A stretch of 64,000 nt of DNA from M3007 sp046316495 (lineage in GTDB: Bacteria; Bacteroidota; Bacteroidia; Chitinophagales; Saprospiraceae): positions 4,345-68,344 of the forward strand of contig JBKDAM010000104.1 of the NCBI GenBank assembly GCA_046316495.1. The letters are read 5' to 3'. Each line of letters starts with the position of its first letter. The stretch's first letter is position 1. The notes under the pieces were generated by a model. The model saw only the letters and a program-made list of their open reading frames with translations, was not told the DNA's origin and ran no database searches. The translations under genes and the position numbers were made by a program. Below are positions 1-8,411 of this stretch, one piece after another.

Positions 1-1
1 A

Positions 2-1504
2 GTCTGCAATGGAGCGCAGTTTGTTTTCCAAAATACGGCCTTATCTCCCGGCCAAAGCCAGCAGTTTACCCTGCAAAGCGTCCATGGTTGTGATTCTATT
101 ATTACGGTCATAGTCGGTACCCTGCCTGCGAGTTTGGAGACGTTGAATGTTAGTACCTGCCCTGGGGAGCCTTACTTGTACGAAGGGGTATCGCTTCAGG
201 CAGGTCAATCTCAGACATTTCAGTACACCAACGCCGCCGGTTGTGACTCGCTGGTGTTGGTTCAGGTTGCGGCTCTTCCAAGTTCAGCGGATAGTCTGGA
301 AGTATCGGTTTGTCCTGGCAGTACGTACACCTATCAAAGTGTTGCATTGTCAGTTGGGCAATCGCAGTTGTTCTCCTTCACCAATACGGCAGGTTGTGAT
401 TCTACTGTCATGGTACAAGTAGCGGCTTATCCCAGCTATGCACAAACCCAGGAAGTATTTATTTGTCCAGGCGAAACCTATACTTATCAAGGGCAATCGT
501 TGGCCGTTGGGCAGACACAAGCCTTCACATTCAACACTGTGAACGGTTGTGATTCTACCTTGACGGTGCAGGTGATGGCTTCTCCGATTAGCAGCGATAC
601 CTTGGAGGTGAGTGTATGTAAGGACGACGCGTATTCCTACGGAAATCAGTTGATCAACGCAGGCACTTCCCAGTTATTCGAATATTCCAATGTTTGGGGT
701 TGTGACTCTTCTGTTTTGGTGCAGGTGATGGCTTATCCAGAATTAGAGTACCAATACAACAGTAAGCCAACTTGTCCGAACATCCAGACAGGTGGGATTG
801 AGGTTTCGGTTATTGGAGGGCCGGTTTCAGGCTTGAGTTATTCTTTGAACGGTTCGGTATTCGATACACTTGCCCGTTTTAGGTTGTTGGAAGAGGGTGA
901 CTACACGGTTTCGGTAAAAGACTTCAACGGATGTATCCAGGAAGAGGAGGTAACTATCACTACATATCCACCCTTGGAAATTGTACTGCCGGAAGAGTTG
1001 GTGATCCCATGCGACAGCAATCAAATTGAGATCAGGCCGGGAATTGTGGGAGATACGACCGACTTGGAGTTTATCTGGTCGAATGGAAGTCGGAGTCCCT
1101 CTTATTTTGCGTCGGATATTGGTCCTGTGACTGTTCGGGCGAAGAATGCATGCCGGGAAACTGCCTATAAGACTACTCAAATTCAATGGGTAGATGAGCT
1201 TCGTGCCCCGGTTCCATTATACGTTCCGAATATTTTTAGTCCTGCAGGTCAGAGTCCAGAGAACAGCGTATTTAGGACCTTTTTTGGGACTAATTTTGCG
1301 GTTGAGTCCTACCGATTAGAGGTTTATGATCGATTTGGCAGTTTGGTATTTGTTACGGAAGACGTGGAAGGCAGTTGGGGTGGTGAATTTAACAACCGGC
1401 CGTTAGGAGATGGAGTGTATGTATGGAAGTTGGAGGCTAGCGTTCGGATTTGTGGAAAAGTAAGAAAAGTAGAGCGGAGTGGGGATGTGATGATTGCTCG
1501 ATAG
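2..1504 (+). CDS. Repeat-rich secreted protein with gliding-associated (type B T9SS) C-terminal domain, 5' partial
   Basis: The reading frame is open to the left edge, so the gene starts outside the window; the first in-frame ATG (134) is internal to a repeat and is not the start. The visible part has five tandem repeats of about 50-52 residues. Their cysteines fall near bases 5, 155, 311, 464 and 617, and the pattern is roughly C-P-G-x2-Y-x-Y ... L-x2-G-Q-S-Q ... G-C-D-S. An SprB-like or Ig-like segment follows (about bases 770-960). The last ~90 residues, from VPNIFSP onward, match the gliding motility-associated C-terminal domain (CHU_C type): an N-x-F-x-P start, a Y-D-R-F-G motif, W-G-G and G-V-Y-V-W. 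Known role of that domain: type IX secretion and surface attachment. The product is therefore probably a surface or secreted adhesin-like protein; its substrate is not readable. A strong hairpin terminator follows. Confidence 0.85.
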   Translation, partial: VCNGAQFVFQNTALSPGQSQQFTLQSVHGCDSIITVIVGTLPASLETLNVSTCPGEPYLYEGVSLQAGQSQTFQYTNAAGCDSLVLVQVAALPSSADSLEVSVCPGSTYTYQSVALSVGQSQLFSFTNTAGCDSTVMVQVAAYPSYAQTQEVFICPGETYTYQGQSLAVGQTQAFTFNTVNGCDSTLTVQVMASPISSDTLEVSVCKDDAYSYGNQLINAGTSQLFEYSNVWGCDSSVLVQVMAYPELEYQYNSKPTCPNIQTGGIEVSVIGGPVSGLSYSLNGSVFDTLARFRLLEEGDYTVSVKDFNGCIQEEEVTITTYPPLEIVLPEELVIPCDSNQIEIRPGIVGDTTDLEFIWSNGSRSPSYFASDIGPVTVRAKNACRETAYKTTQIQWVDELRAPVPLYVPNIFSPAGQSPENSVFRTFFGTNFAVESYRLEVYDRFGSLVFVTEDVEGSWGGEFNNRPLGDGVYVWKLEASVRICGKVRKVERSGDVMIAR

Positions 1505-1519
1505 AGGTTTATAGGGGTT

Positions 1520-1560
1520 GGGGTAGCTTCGATCTATTGATTGGCTACCCCCTTTTTGTT
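1520..1560 (+). terminator. Rho-independent terminator
   Basis: The 8-bp stem GGGGTAGC (1520-1527) pairs with GCTACCCC (1544-1551) and is followed by a run of T. It lies 16 bases after the stop codon of the upstream gene. Confidence 0.8.
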
Positions 1561-1590
1561 CAATAATTATACATTCAAACAATATTATTT

Positions 1591-1992
1591 ATGACAGGAA
1601 AAAAGAATATTGGTTTTGGCTTTTTGTTTTTAGGCTTCTTTCTTGTGCACAGCTTTTTTGTAACCTATCTATTTACCGAGACTCAATCGACCGATGGGAA
1701 ATTTTTCAATAAACTGGCACCTGCTCTTTTGGGAGATCTATTTGGATTGCTTTTCAGTGTGATAAATATACTTATTGGGAGTATTCTATCAAAAACAGGA
1801 GCTAATCAAACTGGTAGGAAGGTTGTGTCTTGGCTGGCCATTGTAGGATTGTTCTCACCTTTAAACGCGATAGTCCATTTTCATTTTGGAGTTCCCGGTC
1901 TTTTAATCATTATTGGTGCTATTTCGCTATTATTATCAATTTTTTGGTTAGCTTTTAGATCTTTCTTCAGCGATGATGTGCAGGGTGAATAA
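1591..1992 (+). CDS. Small integral membrane protein, hypothetical
   Basis: A 133-residue protein with four predicted hydrophobic helices (about residues 6-27, 45-66, 77-99 and 102-125). It has a short polar loop after helix 1 and an acidic C-terminal tail (SDDVQGE). No motif identifies a family, so no function is assigned. It stands alone between two terminators. The start ATG follows an AT-rich leader without a clear Shine-Dalgarno, as is usual in Bacteroidota. Coding probability is supported by the regular helix pattern and by the lack of a competing frame. Confidence 0.6.
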   Translation: MTGKKNIGFGFLFLGFFLVHSFFVTYLFTETQSTDGKFFNKLAPALLGDLFGLLFSVINILIGSILSKTGANQTGRKVVSWLAIVGLFSPLNAIVHFHFGVPGLLIIIGAISLLLSIFWLAFRSFFSDDVQGE

Positions 1993-1997
1993 GTTGA

Positions 1998-2126
1998 AAT
2001 TCAGTAGTTGGTAGGGATCGGAGATGTAAATTTAGTAGATTGAAATTGGAGGGTTACGAGCACTTAAGGCCTATTTATGACGAGGAATGGCTGCCACTTG
2101 TCTCTGAATACCCAGGTTCAGGTTAA
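1998..2126 (+). other. Possible gene remnant or very small ORF
   Basis: A stop-to-stop frame of 43 codons has a protein-like last part (from TTG at 2040: LKLEGYEHLRPIYDEEWLPL, followed by a short tail). There is no ATG. It could be the eroded 3' end of a lost gene or chance. Weak support only. Confidence 0.15.
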
Positions 2127-2140
2127 GTAAATCAGTCTGG

Positions 2141-2192
2141 CAAAAAAAGAAGAGGTAGGAGTTGTCAATCAAGCAACACCTACCTCTTTTCA
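2141..2192. terminator. Bidirectional terminator between convergent genes
   Basis: AAGAGGTAGG (2150-2159) plus GTTG pairs with CAAC plus CCTACCTCTT (2179-2188), with one A/A mismatch. An A-run lies on the left and T-rich sequence on the right, so it can serve both the plus-strand gene and the minus-strand gene ending at 2216. Confidence 0.7.
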
Positions 2193-2215
2193 TTTCCCTA
2201 CCCCCCTAATCTATC

Positions 2216-4081
2216 TTATTGCCCGCTTTTCACCACTTTTTTCCGCAGTGTGCCCATTGGGGTATCCAATTGGAGCTGGTAGACGCCGGGCTGTAGGGTG
2301 GAGAGGTCTAGCAGGGTTTGGTCTTTTCCGGAGGGGTCTTGGGTGTGGACGGTTTGGCCAAGGTGGTTGAGCAGTCGGATTTGCTGTACGGAGAGTTGGC
2401 CAGTTTCCAGGAGGGTGTGATGCTGGGTGGGGTTGGGCGAGAGGCGAATGGTTTGTTCCGCCTCGAGTGCAGCGGAGGTGCTGCTGGTATTGTCTTTTAC
2501 TTTTATCCAGAGGGTATCGAGGATGATCGGGGTGCTGATAGGAAGTAGTTGTCCGGCGGTATCGAGGGCTTTAATGCTTTCGACTGGGATGACGAACGGG
2601 AGGATATGAGCGGCTTCGCGATCGATGATATCGATGATGATGATATAGTCTGCGCGGAAGGCGATTTCGGCCAGTTTACCGTAGCCGCTGGCTCCGGTGC
2701 TATTTTTTTGGCTGACCGCCAGGTCAAACTGGTGTTGGGCGTGGTAGTCGCGGCCCATGTGCAGTACGTTGTTGTAAGCGCCCAAGAAGGAGGAATCGTA
2801 GTGCATGGTGGGGTCGTGCGCGACAAATTCCGGGTATTTCAAGGCGCAGGCAATGCCACGGAGGTTTTCTACAGGTTGGTTGGGGGTGCCCAGGTAGACT
2901 TGAGCGCTGACCTGTAGGGAGAGCGGGTCCATGGGATCGATGAAGAGGGTATCTTGATCAAACTGGACGTATATCTGGGGTGTATTGGTTTGAGGGGGCA
3001 CACTGTTGGCACCACTCAGGGGCTGGTAGTGCATCTCGAGTGGCTGTTGGTCATTGTCGTTCACTGCACCGTCTCCATTTCCATCAAAGTGTTTGTAGTT
3101 AATGCCGTCTGGTGTTTGGAGTAGCCAATTGGGGGCATATTGAGGGGCCCAGTCACTGCTGGCCTCTGGTCTGGGTGAGCCACTTTGGCCATATCCTTTA
3201 CTGAGGTAGAGTAGGTCATAGGCATTTGCTTTTCCATCGCCGTTAGCATCTCCCGGGAGAACGTAGTCGGTAGTGGCGGGTAAGCTGGCGGTTGCCAGGC
3301 TAAGAGCATCGGTGACGAATGTTTTGGTGACGGAGGATACGCAGCCGGGTTGGTTTACATTCCAAGCGGTGAGGGTAGCGCGGTATATGCCTCCTTTTGG
3401 ATAATGGTGCACCCGGCTATTCCAATCGGAGGCCAGGAAAATCTGGCTGCTATCGCCAAAGTCAAGTTGGATATGTGTGAAATCGCCTGCTGCCTGGTTT
3501 TTGAAGCGCACCCAGTAGCCGACGGAGGGACTACCATAAAGGACTTGGTAATTAAAATCGGTGGTGCCACAATTGGCAGGTGGAGTTGCGCATTCTCCCG
3601 CCCACCAGGTGAATACGCCGGCAGCGCTGGCTTCACATTCGTTGGTATAGGTTACACCATTACAGCCGCAGACAGGTGCAAACACCGTTGGACAAAGTGT
3701 GTTGCCAATGCCTGGAAAGTCCTGAAAGCAACCGGGCTCGAGAACGACCAGTTCTTGTTGCATTTCGGCCTGGCAACCCAGCCCTCCAGATGGGAGGATG
3801 GTTTGGTAGGTCACTTTAAACGTGTACGTGCCTGCTTCGGGCAGTTGGTAGCTCAGATCGGGGTCGGTACCAAGTAGTTCGCCGGTTTTGGCGTTGGTCC
3901 AGGTGATTTGTGTCAAGTGGCTATGCGTTCCTTCCTGCTGAAGAAGTTTTCCTTTAACTTTTTTATCGATAGCAGTGATTTCCAATCGGTAGCCACAATC
4001 GATAACGGAAGGAGCCTGGGCGTGGAGGTTGGTGGACACGAATGCCAGGGCAAAAACGAGTAGAGTAAGGAATTGGCGCAT
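2216..4081 (-). CDS. Secreted protein with PKD, Kazal-type and dockerin-like segments, type A T9SS tail
   Basis: A 621-residue protein with a signal peptide ending near AQA (residue ~22). Order of parts: an Ig/PKD-like segment (~30-115); a Kazal-type inhibitor segment (~118-165, core APVCGCNGVTYTNEC); a second PKD-like segment (~170-265, LDFGDSS); and a dockerin-like pair of calcium loops (~273-350, GDANGDGKANAYDLLYL and later DGNGDG). A cohesin-like beta domain (~370-530) and a Por-type C-terminal sorting domain (~545-621, SPNPTQ ... GVYQLQL ... KKVVK) follow. Family knowledge: Kazal domains inhibit serine proteases, and the tail directs type IX secretion. The full-length role (protease inhibition or matrix assembly) is inference. 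A minus-strand promoter-like TACATTTG lies 42 bases before the ATG. Confidence 0.8.
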   Translation of the reverse strand: MRQFLTLLVFALAFVSTNLHAQAPSVIDCGYRLEITAIDKKVKGKLLQQEGTHSHLTQITWTNAKTGELLGTDPDLSYQLPEAGTYTFKVTYQTILPSGGLGCQAEMQQELVVLEPGCFQDFPGIGNTLCPTVFAPVCGCNGVTYTNECEASAAGVFTWWAGECATPPANCGTTDFNYQVLYGSPSVGYWVRFKNQAAGDFTHIQLDFGDSSQIFLASDWNSRVHHYPKGGIYRATLTAWNVNQPGCVSSVTKTFVTDALSLATASLPATTDYVLPGDANGDGKANAYDLLYLSKGYGQSGSPRPEASSDWAPQYAPNWLLQTPDGINYKHFDGNGDGAVNDNDQQPLEMHYQPLSGANSVPPQTNTPQIYVQFDQDTLFIDPMDPLSLQVSAQVYLGTPNQPVENLRGIACALKYPEFVAHDPTMHYDSSFLGAYNNVLHMGRDYHAQHQFDLAVSQKNSTGASGYGKLAEIAFRADYIIIIDIIDREAAHILPFVIPVESIKALDTAGQLLPISTPIILDTLWIKVKDNTSSTSAALEAEQTIRLSPNPTQHHTLLETGQLSVQQIRLLNHLGQTVHTQDPSGKDQTLLDLSTLQPGVYQLQLDTPMGTLRKKVVKSGQ

Positions 4082-4122
4082 AATTATTCTGTGAAAAAGG
4101 AGTAAAGCCTTTCTTTCAGTAA

Positions 4123-4130
4123 CAAATGTA
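4123..4130 (-). promoter_or_regulatory. Bacteroidota -7 box (TACATTTG on the minus strand)
   Basis: CAAATGTA on the plus strand reads TACATTTG on the minus strand and fits TAnnTTTG exactly. It is placed to give a leader of about 38 bases before the ATG at 4081. No clear -33 element was seen. The rest of the 4082-4498 gap is AT-rich and holds no gene. Confidence 0.45.
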
Positions 4131-4439
4131 GTGGTTTTTTTGTTGGTCCTTTTAACTAATTTTATAATTTGTCGGAGAAAAATTTTACAAAAAAAATAAT
4201 TAAAACTATTATAATCAACACTTTAAAATAAAAACAGGCTCTTTTTTTACACTTATTTTTATGAATATTTGGAAGGGGGCTGAGTTAGAAAAGAAAATGC
4301 TCAAGTTAGGTAGAGGTTGATAAAAGGTGCGGATGGGTCCTTGAGCTACCCTGTTGCCATAAAATGATTGGGTGGGGAGGCTGTATTATTGGTTTGTGGA
4401 GGGGGCAGGGAGCAGGGGCTTACTTTTAGATAAATAAAG

Positions 4440-4447
4440 TACCTTTG
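4440..4447 (+). promoter_or_regulatory. Bacteroidota -7 box (TACCTTTG) of the RND gene
   Basis: An exact TAnnTTTG match ends 51 bases before the GTG at 4499. It overlaps the TTG codon at 4445 that would be the most upstream possible start, which argues for the downstream GTG as the true start. Confidence 0.5.
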
Positions 4448-4498
4448 CTGTCCATTCCACGATTTTTACACACTTCGACACTAAACATCAACCGCCCG

Positions 4499-7400
4499 GT
4501 GAATTTAACGGAAATTTCGATTCGACGCCCTTCGCTGATTATTGTACTTTTTGCGGTACTGTCCTTTATGGGTGTAGCGTCTTATTTTAACCTGCCCATT
4601 GAGTTAGTTCCCAAGTTTAGCCCACCGGTTGTGACGATAATTACGACATATCCTGGAGCTTCTCCGAGTGAGGTAGAAAATACAGTAGCAAAGCCGATTG
4701 AGGATGCGATCTCATCGTTGGAAGGGATTGATCAGATACAGGTTTCATCCAATGAAAATGTTTGTTTTATTGCGGTGGAGTTTGATCAGAAGATGGATTT
4801 AGACAAGGCGGTGCAGGAGTTGCAGCGGAAAGTGAATCAGGTCGTTTCGGGCTTTCCGAAGGAGGTGAGAGCACCGGTGATCAATAAATTTGCGTTGGAT
4901 GAGTTGCCGGTATTACGCTTGGCGGTGAGTGGCAATTGGACGGGAACGGATTTTTACGATTTAATAAAGAACCGATTGGTGTCGGAGTTGGGTCAGGTAA
5001 AAGGGGTGGCGCAGGTTGGGATTTTGGGAGGAGAGCAACGGGAGGTGAAGATCAACATCAACTCCTATCAATTAGAGCAGTACGGTTTGTCGTTGTTGCA
5101 GGTTGCGCAAGCGATTCAGATGGCGAATCTGGACTTTCCGACGGGGAAAGTGAGTGGGGAAGAGAGTCAGATGCGGATTCGTTTGGCGGGCAAGTTCAAT
5201 TCAATGGAAGAGATCCGGGCTTTGGTGGTTGGGAAAAGTCGGTTTGGGGGTACCGTGTACCTTCGAGACATAGCGGATATTCAGGATGGGGTGCGGGATG
5301 CGGAGGTGGTTTGTCGGGCAGATGGGCAGCCGGCGGTAGGTTTGATTTTGCGAAAGCAGGGGGACGCCAACGCGGTGGAGATGTCGGAGTTGGTGTTGGA
5401 GAAAATAAAGGTTTTGGAGCAGAGCTATGCTGCGCAGGGCTTAAAATTTCAGGTGATTGCAAACAGCAGTGTATTTACCAAGAAAGCGACCAATGCGGTA
5501 ATTGAGGATTTGGTTATTGCGGTGTTGTTGGTGAGTGTGGTGATGTTGTTGTTTTTGCACAGTATTCGGAATGCTTTAATTGTATTGGTGAGTATTCCCA
5601 CCTCTATTGTTTCCACGTTTGTGATGATGAAGCTGTTTGGGTATTCTTTGAATATGTTGAGTCTTTTGGGTTTGTCATTGTCGATTGGAATTTTGGTGGA
5701 TGATGCGATTGTGGTGATTGAAAATATTTACCGGCATCTAGAGATGGGGAAGAACCGGGTACAGGCGAGTTATGATGGACGGATGGAGATTGGTTTTACG
5801 GCGATTAGTATTACCTTGGTAGACGTAGTGGTTTTTTTACCGATTGTATTTACGGTGGGTTTGGTTCCCAATTTACTCCGTCAGTTTTGCATGACGGTAT
5901 TGACTTCTACGCTAATGTCCTTGTTGGTCTCGTTTACGCTGGTGCCTTGGTTGACTTCGCGGTTGAGTAAACTACATGTATTGGAAGGGAAGAAGTGGAG
6001 TGACCGGGTCATTCAGCGGTTTGAGGTATTGATTAACTGGTTGTCGGAAGGGTTCGTGACCGCGGTACGTTGGGCCTTGCACAGTGCTCGTAACCAGGTG
6101 ACGGTTATTTTAGTGGCGTTGGGGTTGACGGGTGGCTCTGTTTTGTTGCTTACAAGTGGAATGATTGGCAATGCTTTTATGGATCCCGGGGAGCGTGGGG
6201 AGTTTTTGATTGATATCGAAATGCCGAAGGATGCTTCTCTATCTCAGACGAATTCGACCGTACGAGAAGTGGAGCAGTGGTTGTCGCAGCAGCCAGATGT
6301 GGTACACACCTTTGCTACGGTTGGCACTAACAACAAATCATTTGGGCTAAATGCACCGTATACGGGGGAAATTCACGTGTTTTTGACTCCTTTTGGAAAG
6401 GAGCGCAGGGTTCCCACCGATGTTTTTGCACGTAAGTTAAAGGTTCAGTTAGAGGAGCGCATCACCGGTGCACGGATTCGAACGGCGCCGATTGATATTA
6501 TGGGGCTTTCGTTTTTACCGATTGAGGTAATGTTGAATGGACCGAGTTTGGATTCCTTGTTGCAGGTAGCCGATCAGATTAAGCAAGCAATGGCTAGTGT
6601 TCCGGGCTGTGTAGAAGTGACTCCTTCGGTAGAGCCCGGCAATCCGGAGGTTCGGGTGGAGGTAGATCGCAGCCGGTTATCGGATTATGGTTTGACCATG
6701 GCTCAGGTTGGATTGACGTTACAGACGGCCTTCAATGGGAACACAGATGCCCGGTTTAGGGATGGTGAGTACGAGTATCCGATCCGGATTGCCTTGGATG
6801 CGTTTGATCGTCGCAATGCGGATAATATTCGCAATTTGACCATTGTGAATCCATTGAACAACACGGTCGCCATTAAGCAGTTTGCGGATGTCAAGGAGGG
6901 GGCTGCTCCTACTCGGCTGGAGCGTCGTGACCGATTGCCCTCCATTATGTTTACGGCGCAGGTAATTGGAAGGCCGAATGGTTCAGTGAGTCGCGATATA
7001 CAGGAGCAGTTAAAGCAGGTGCCCCTTCCGAAGGGAGCCTATATTAAGTATGGGGGGGATTTGAAGCGGCAGCAGCAGGGTTTGGGTACGATGAGTTTTG
7101 CTTTATGGACTTCCTTATTGTTGGTGTATCTGATTATGGTAGCTCTGTATGACAATTGGGTGTATCCGATGGTGGTTTTGATTACGATTCCTTTGTGTGT
7201 GATTGGTGCGTTTTTAGCCTTGGCCCTAGCACAAGAAAACCTGACGGTTTTTACGGGATTGGGTTTATTAATGTTGATTGGATTGGTTGGGAAAAATGCG
7301 ATTTTGGTAGTAGATTTTGCCAATCAGTTACGAGACGAGGGAGTTGAGTTAAAAGAAGCGTTATTAACTTCCACTAAACTTCGTTTCCGTCCGGTATTAA

Positions 7401-7618
7401 TGACGAATATTGCTATGATCATTGGTTTATTGCCGATTGCGTTAACGGGTGGAGCGGGCTCTGCTTGGAAGAATGGGTTAGCATGGGCGATTATTGGAGG
7501 TTTGAGTTCTTCTATGTTTTTGTCCTTGATTGTCGCCCCGGTGGTATATGGATTATTTGACCGGGGGATGGAGCGTTTGGGCTGGAATAAGCGGCAGAAG
7601 ATTGAGTTAGAGCCATAG
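4499..7618 (+). CDS. RND-family efflux transporter, inner-membrane pump subunit
   Basis: About 1039 residues from the GTG start, the normal length for the AcrB/HAE1/CusA class. The N-terminus reads VNLTEISIRRP and then the first membrane helix. Typical RND features are present: the periplasmic porter region after helix 1 (TTYPGASPSEVE); the helix-4 proton-relay motif GILVDDAIVVIENI; a second half with the same layout; and a C-terminal helix block (GLVGKNAILVVDF, RPVLMT). The frame also opens at TTG 4445, but that codon lies inside the promoter box and adds no helix. Role: proton-driven export of small molecules. No periplasmic adaptor or outer-membrane channel gene is adjacent, so partners must be encoded elsewhere and the substrate cannot be told. 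Confidence 0.9.
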   Translation: MNLTEISIRRPSLIIVLFAVLSFMGVASYFNLPIELVPKFSPPVVTIITTYPGASPSEVENTVAKPIEDAISSLEGIDQIQVSSNENVCFIAVEFDQKMDLDKAVQELQRKVNQVVSGFPKEVRAPVINKFALDELPVLRLAVSGNWTGTDFYDLIKNRLVSELGQVKGVAQVGILGGEQREVKININSYQLEQYGLSLLQVAQAIQMANLDFPTGKVSGEESQMRIRLAGKFNSMEEIRALVVGKSRFGGTVYLRDIADIQDGVRDAEVVCRADGQPAVGLILRKQGDANAVEMSELVLEKIKVLEQSYAAQGLKFQVIANSSVFTKKATNAVIEDLVIAVLLVSVVMLLFLHSIRNALIVLVSIPTSIVSTFVMMKLFGYSLNMLSLLGLSLSIGILVDDAIVVIENIYRHLEMGKNRVQASYDGRMEIGFTAISITLVDVVVFLPIVFTVGLVPNLLRQFCMTVLTSTLMSLLVSFTLVPWLTSRLSKLHVLEGKKWSDRVIQRFEVLINWLSEGFVTAVRWALHSARNQVTVILVALGLTGGSVLLLTSGMIGNAFMDPGERGEFLIDIEMPKDASLSQTNSTVREVEQWLSQQPDVVHTFATVGTNNKSFGLNAPYTGEIHVFLTPFGKERRVPTDVFARKLKVQLEERITGARIRTAPIDIMGLSFLPIEVMLNGPSLDSLLQVADQIKQAMASVPGCVEVTPSVEPGNPEVRVEVDRSRLSDYGLTMAQVGLTLQTAFNGNTDARFRDGEYEYPIRIALDAFDRRNADNIRNLTIVNPLNNTVAIKQFADVKEGAAPTRLERRDRLPSIMFTAQVIGRPNGSVSRDIQEQLKQVPLPKGAYIKYGGDLKRQQQGLGTMSFALWTSLLLVYLIMVALYDNWVYPMVVLITIPLCVIGAFLALALAQENLTVFTGLGLLMLIGLVGKNAILVVDFANQLRDEGVELKEALLTSTKLRFRPVLMTNIAMIIGLLPIALTGGAGSAWKNGLAWAIIGGLSSSMFLSLIVAPVVYGLFDRGMERLGWNKRQKIELEP

Positions 7619-7672
7619 GGTTTGTGTTGAAGTTTACGATGTAATTTACAATGATTCCACGATCGCTGCGTT

Positions 7673-8305
7673 ATGTTATTCAGTATGGAATTCAGAACGG
7701 TATTGATGGTTGGCTTGCTCTTTTCGGGAGAATGCTTGTTGGCTCAGGGGCTTCGGTCTTCCAGGCCCGATACGCTGTCTTCGCAGGGGGGCTGGGTTCG
7801 CAGGGAGATCATAGAGGGGGATACTTTTTATCTTTCTACGCTCCGGACCATTAAGATAGCGGCTCCAAGGACGTACAAAGATCGTTCTGAGCGGGACCTT
7901 TTGGCTCGCTATCGCCGGTATGCAGCCCATGTATATCCGTATGCAATGCAAGCGATTGAATTGTACGAAGAAGTGGAGGCTTCAAAGGCTAGTCAAAGTA
8001 AGCGAGCGCACCGCCGTTTTGTACGAAGTCAAAAGAAGATCATGAAGGAAGATTTTGAGGACAAGCTCAAGAGTTTGTACAAGACGGAAGGAATGATTTT
8101 GATAAAAATGATTGAGCGACAGACCAGTTCGTCTTGTTATGATATCATTAGAGAGACTCGGGGGAGTCTGGTAGCTACTTATTGGCAAAATTTGGCAAAA
8201 ATTTGGGGTTTTGATTTAAAGGAGGGCTATCGTTTGGGTATGGATCCACTATTGGACGAGGTTTTGCTGGATTACGATTTTGGGGAGGCAATTTGGAAGT
8301 ACTAA
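7673..8305 (+). CDS. DUF4294-type secreted protein
   Basis: A 210-residue protein with an N-terminal signal peptide (hydrophobic stretch to LLAQ, ~residue 25); a second ATG at 7685 would serve equally well. The body resembles the Bacteroidota DUF4294 family: YRRYAAHVYPYAMQAIELYEE, then a basic helix, then GMILIKMIERQTSSSCYDII and RGSLVATYWQNLAKIWGF. The biochemical role of this family is not known to me. It lies 54 bases after the RND pump on the same strand, so co-transcription is possible though no functional link is evident. The next gene is convergent, and I see no strong terminator in the 106-base gap (only a weak TCCATT/AATGGA hairpin). Confidence 0.75.
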   Translation: MLFSMEFRTVLMVGLLFSGECLLAQGLRSSRPDTLSSQGGWVRREIIEGDTFYLSTLRTIKIAAPRTYKDRSERDLLARYRRYAAHVYPYAMQAIELYEEVEASKASQSKRAHRRFVRSQKKIMKEDFEDKLKSLYKTEGMILIKMIERQTSSSCYDIIRETRGSLVATYWQNLAKIWGFDLKEGYRLGMDPLLDEVLLDYDFGEAIWKY

Positions 8306-8411
8306 GGCTTGTATTGCTCATGTGCTGATTTACCTCCTGCTAAGAGGGCGGTAGGAAGCAGGTTTCCAATTCAAATACCGTGCAATGGGGAACGTCCATT
8401 CATTTAATGGA

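Noticed and set aside
4445..4498. TTG at 4445 as the start of the RND pump
   Set aside because: It lies inside a perfect TACCTTTG promoter box and adds residues not typical of the family. GTG 4499 gives the usual N-terminus.
7651..7854. 67-codon ORF overlapping the DUF4294 gene start
   Set aside because: It is in a different frame from the longer gene, which has a signal peptide and family motifs.
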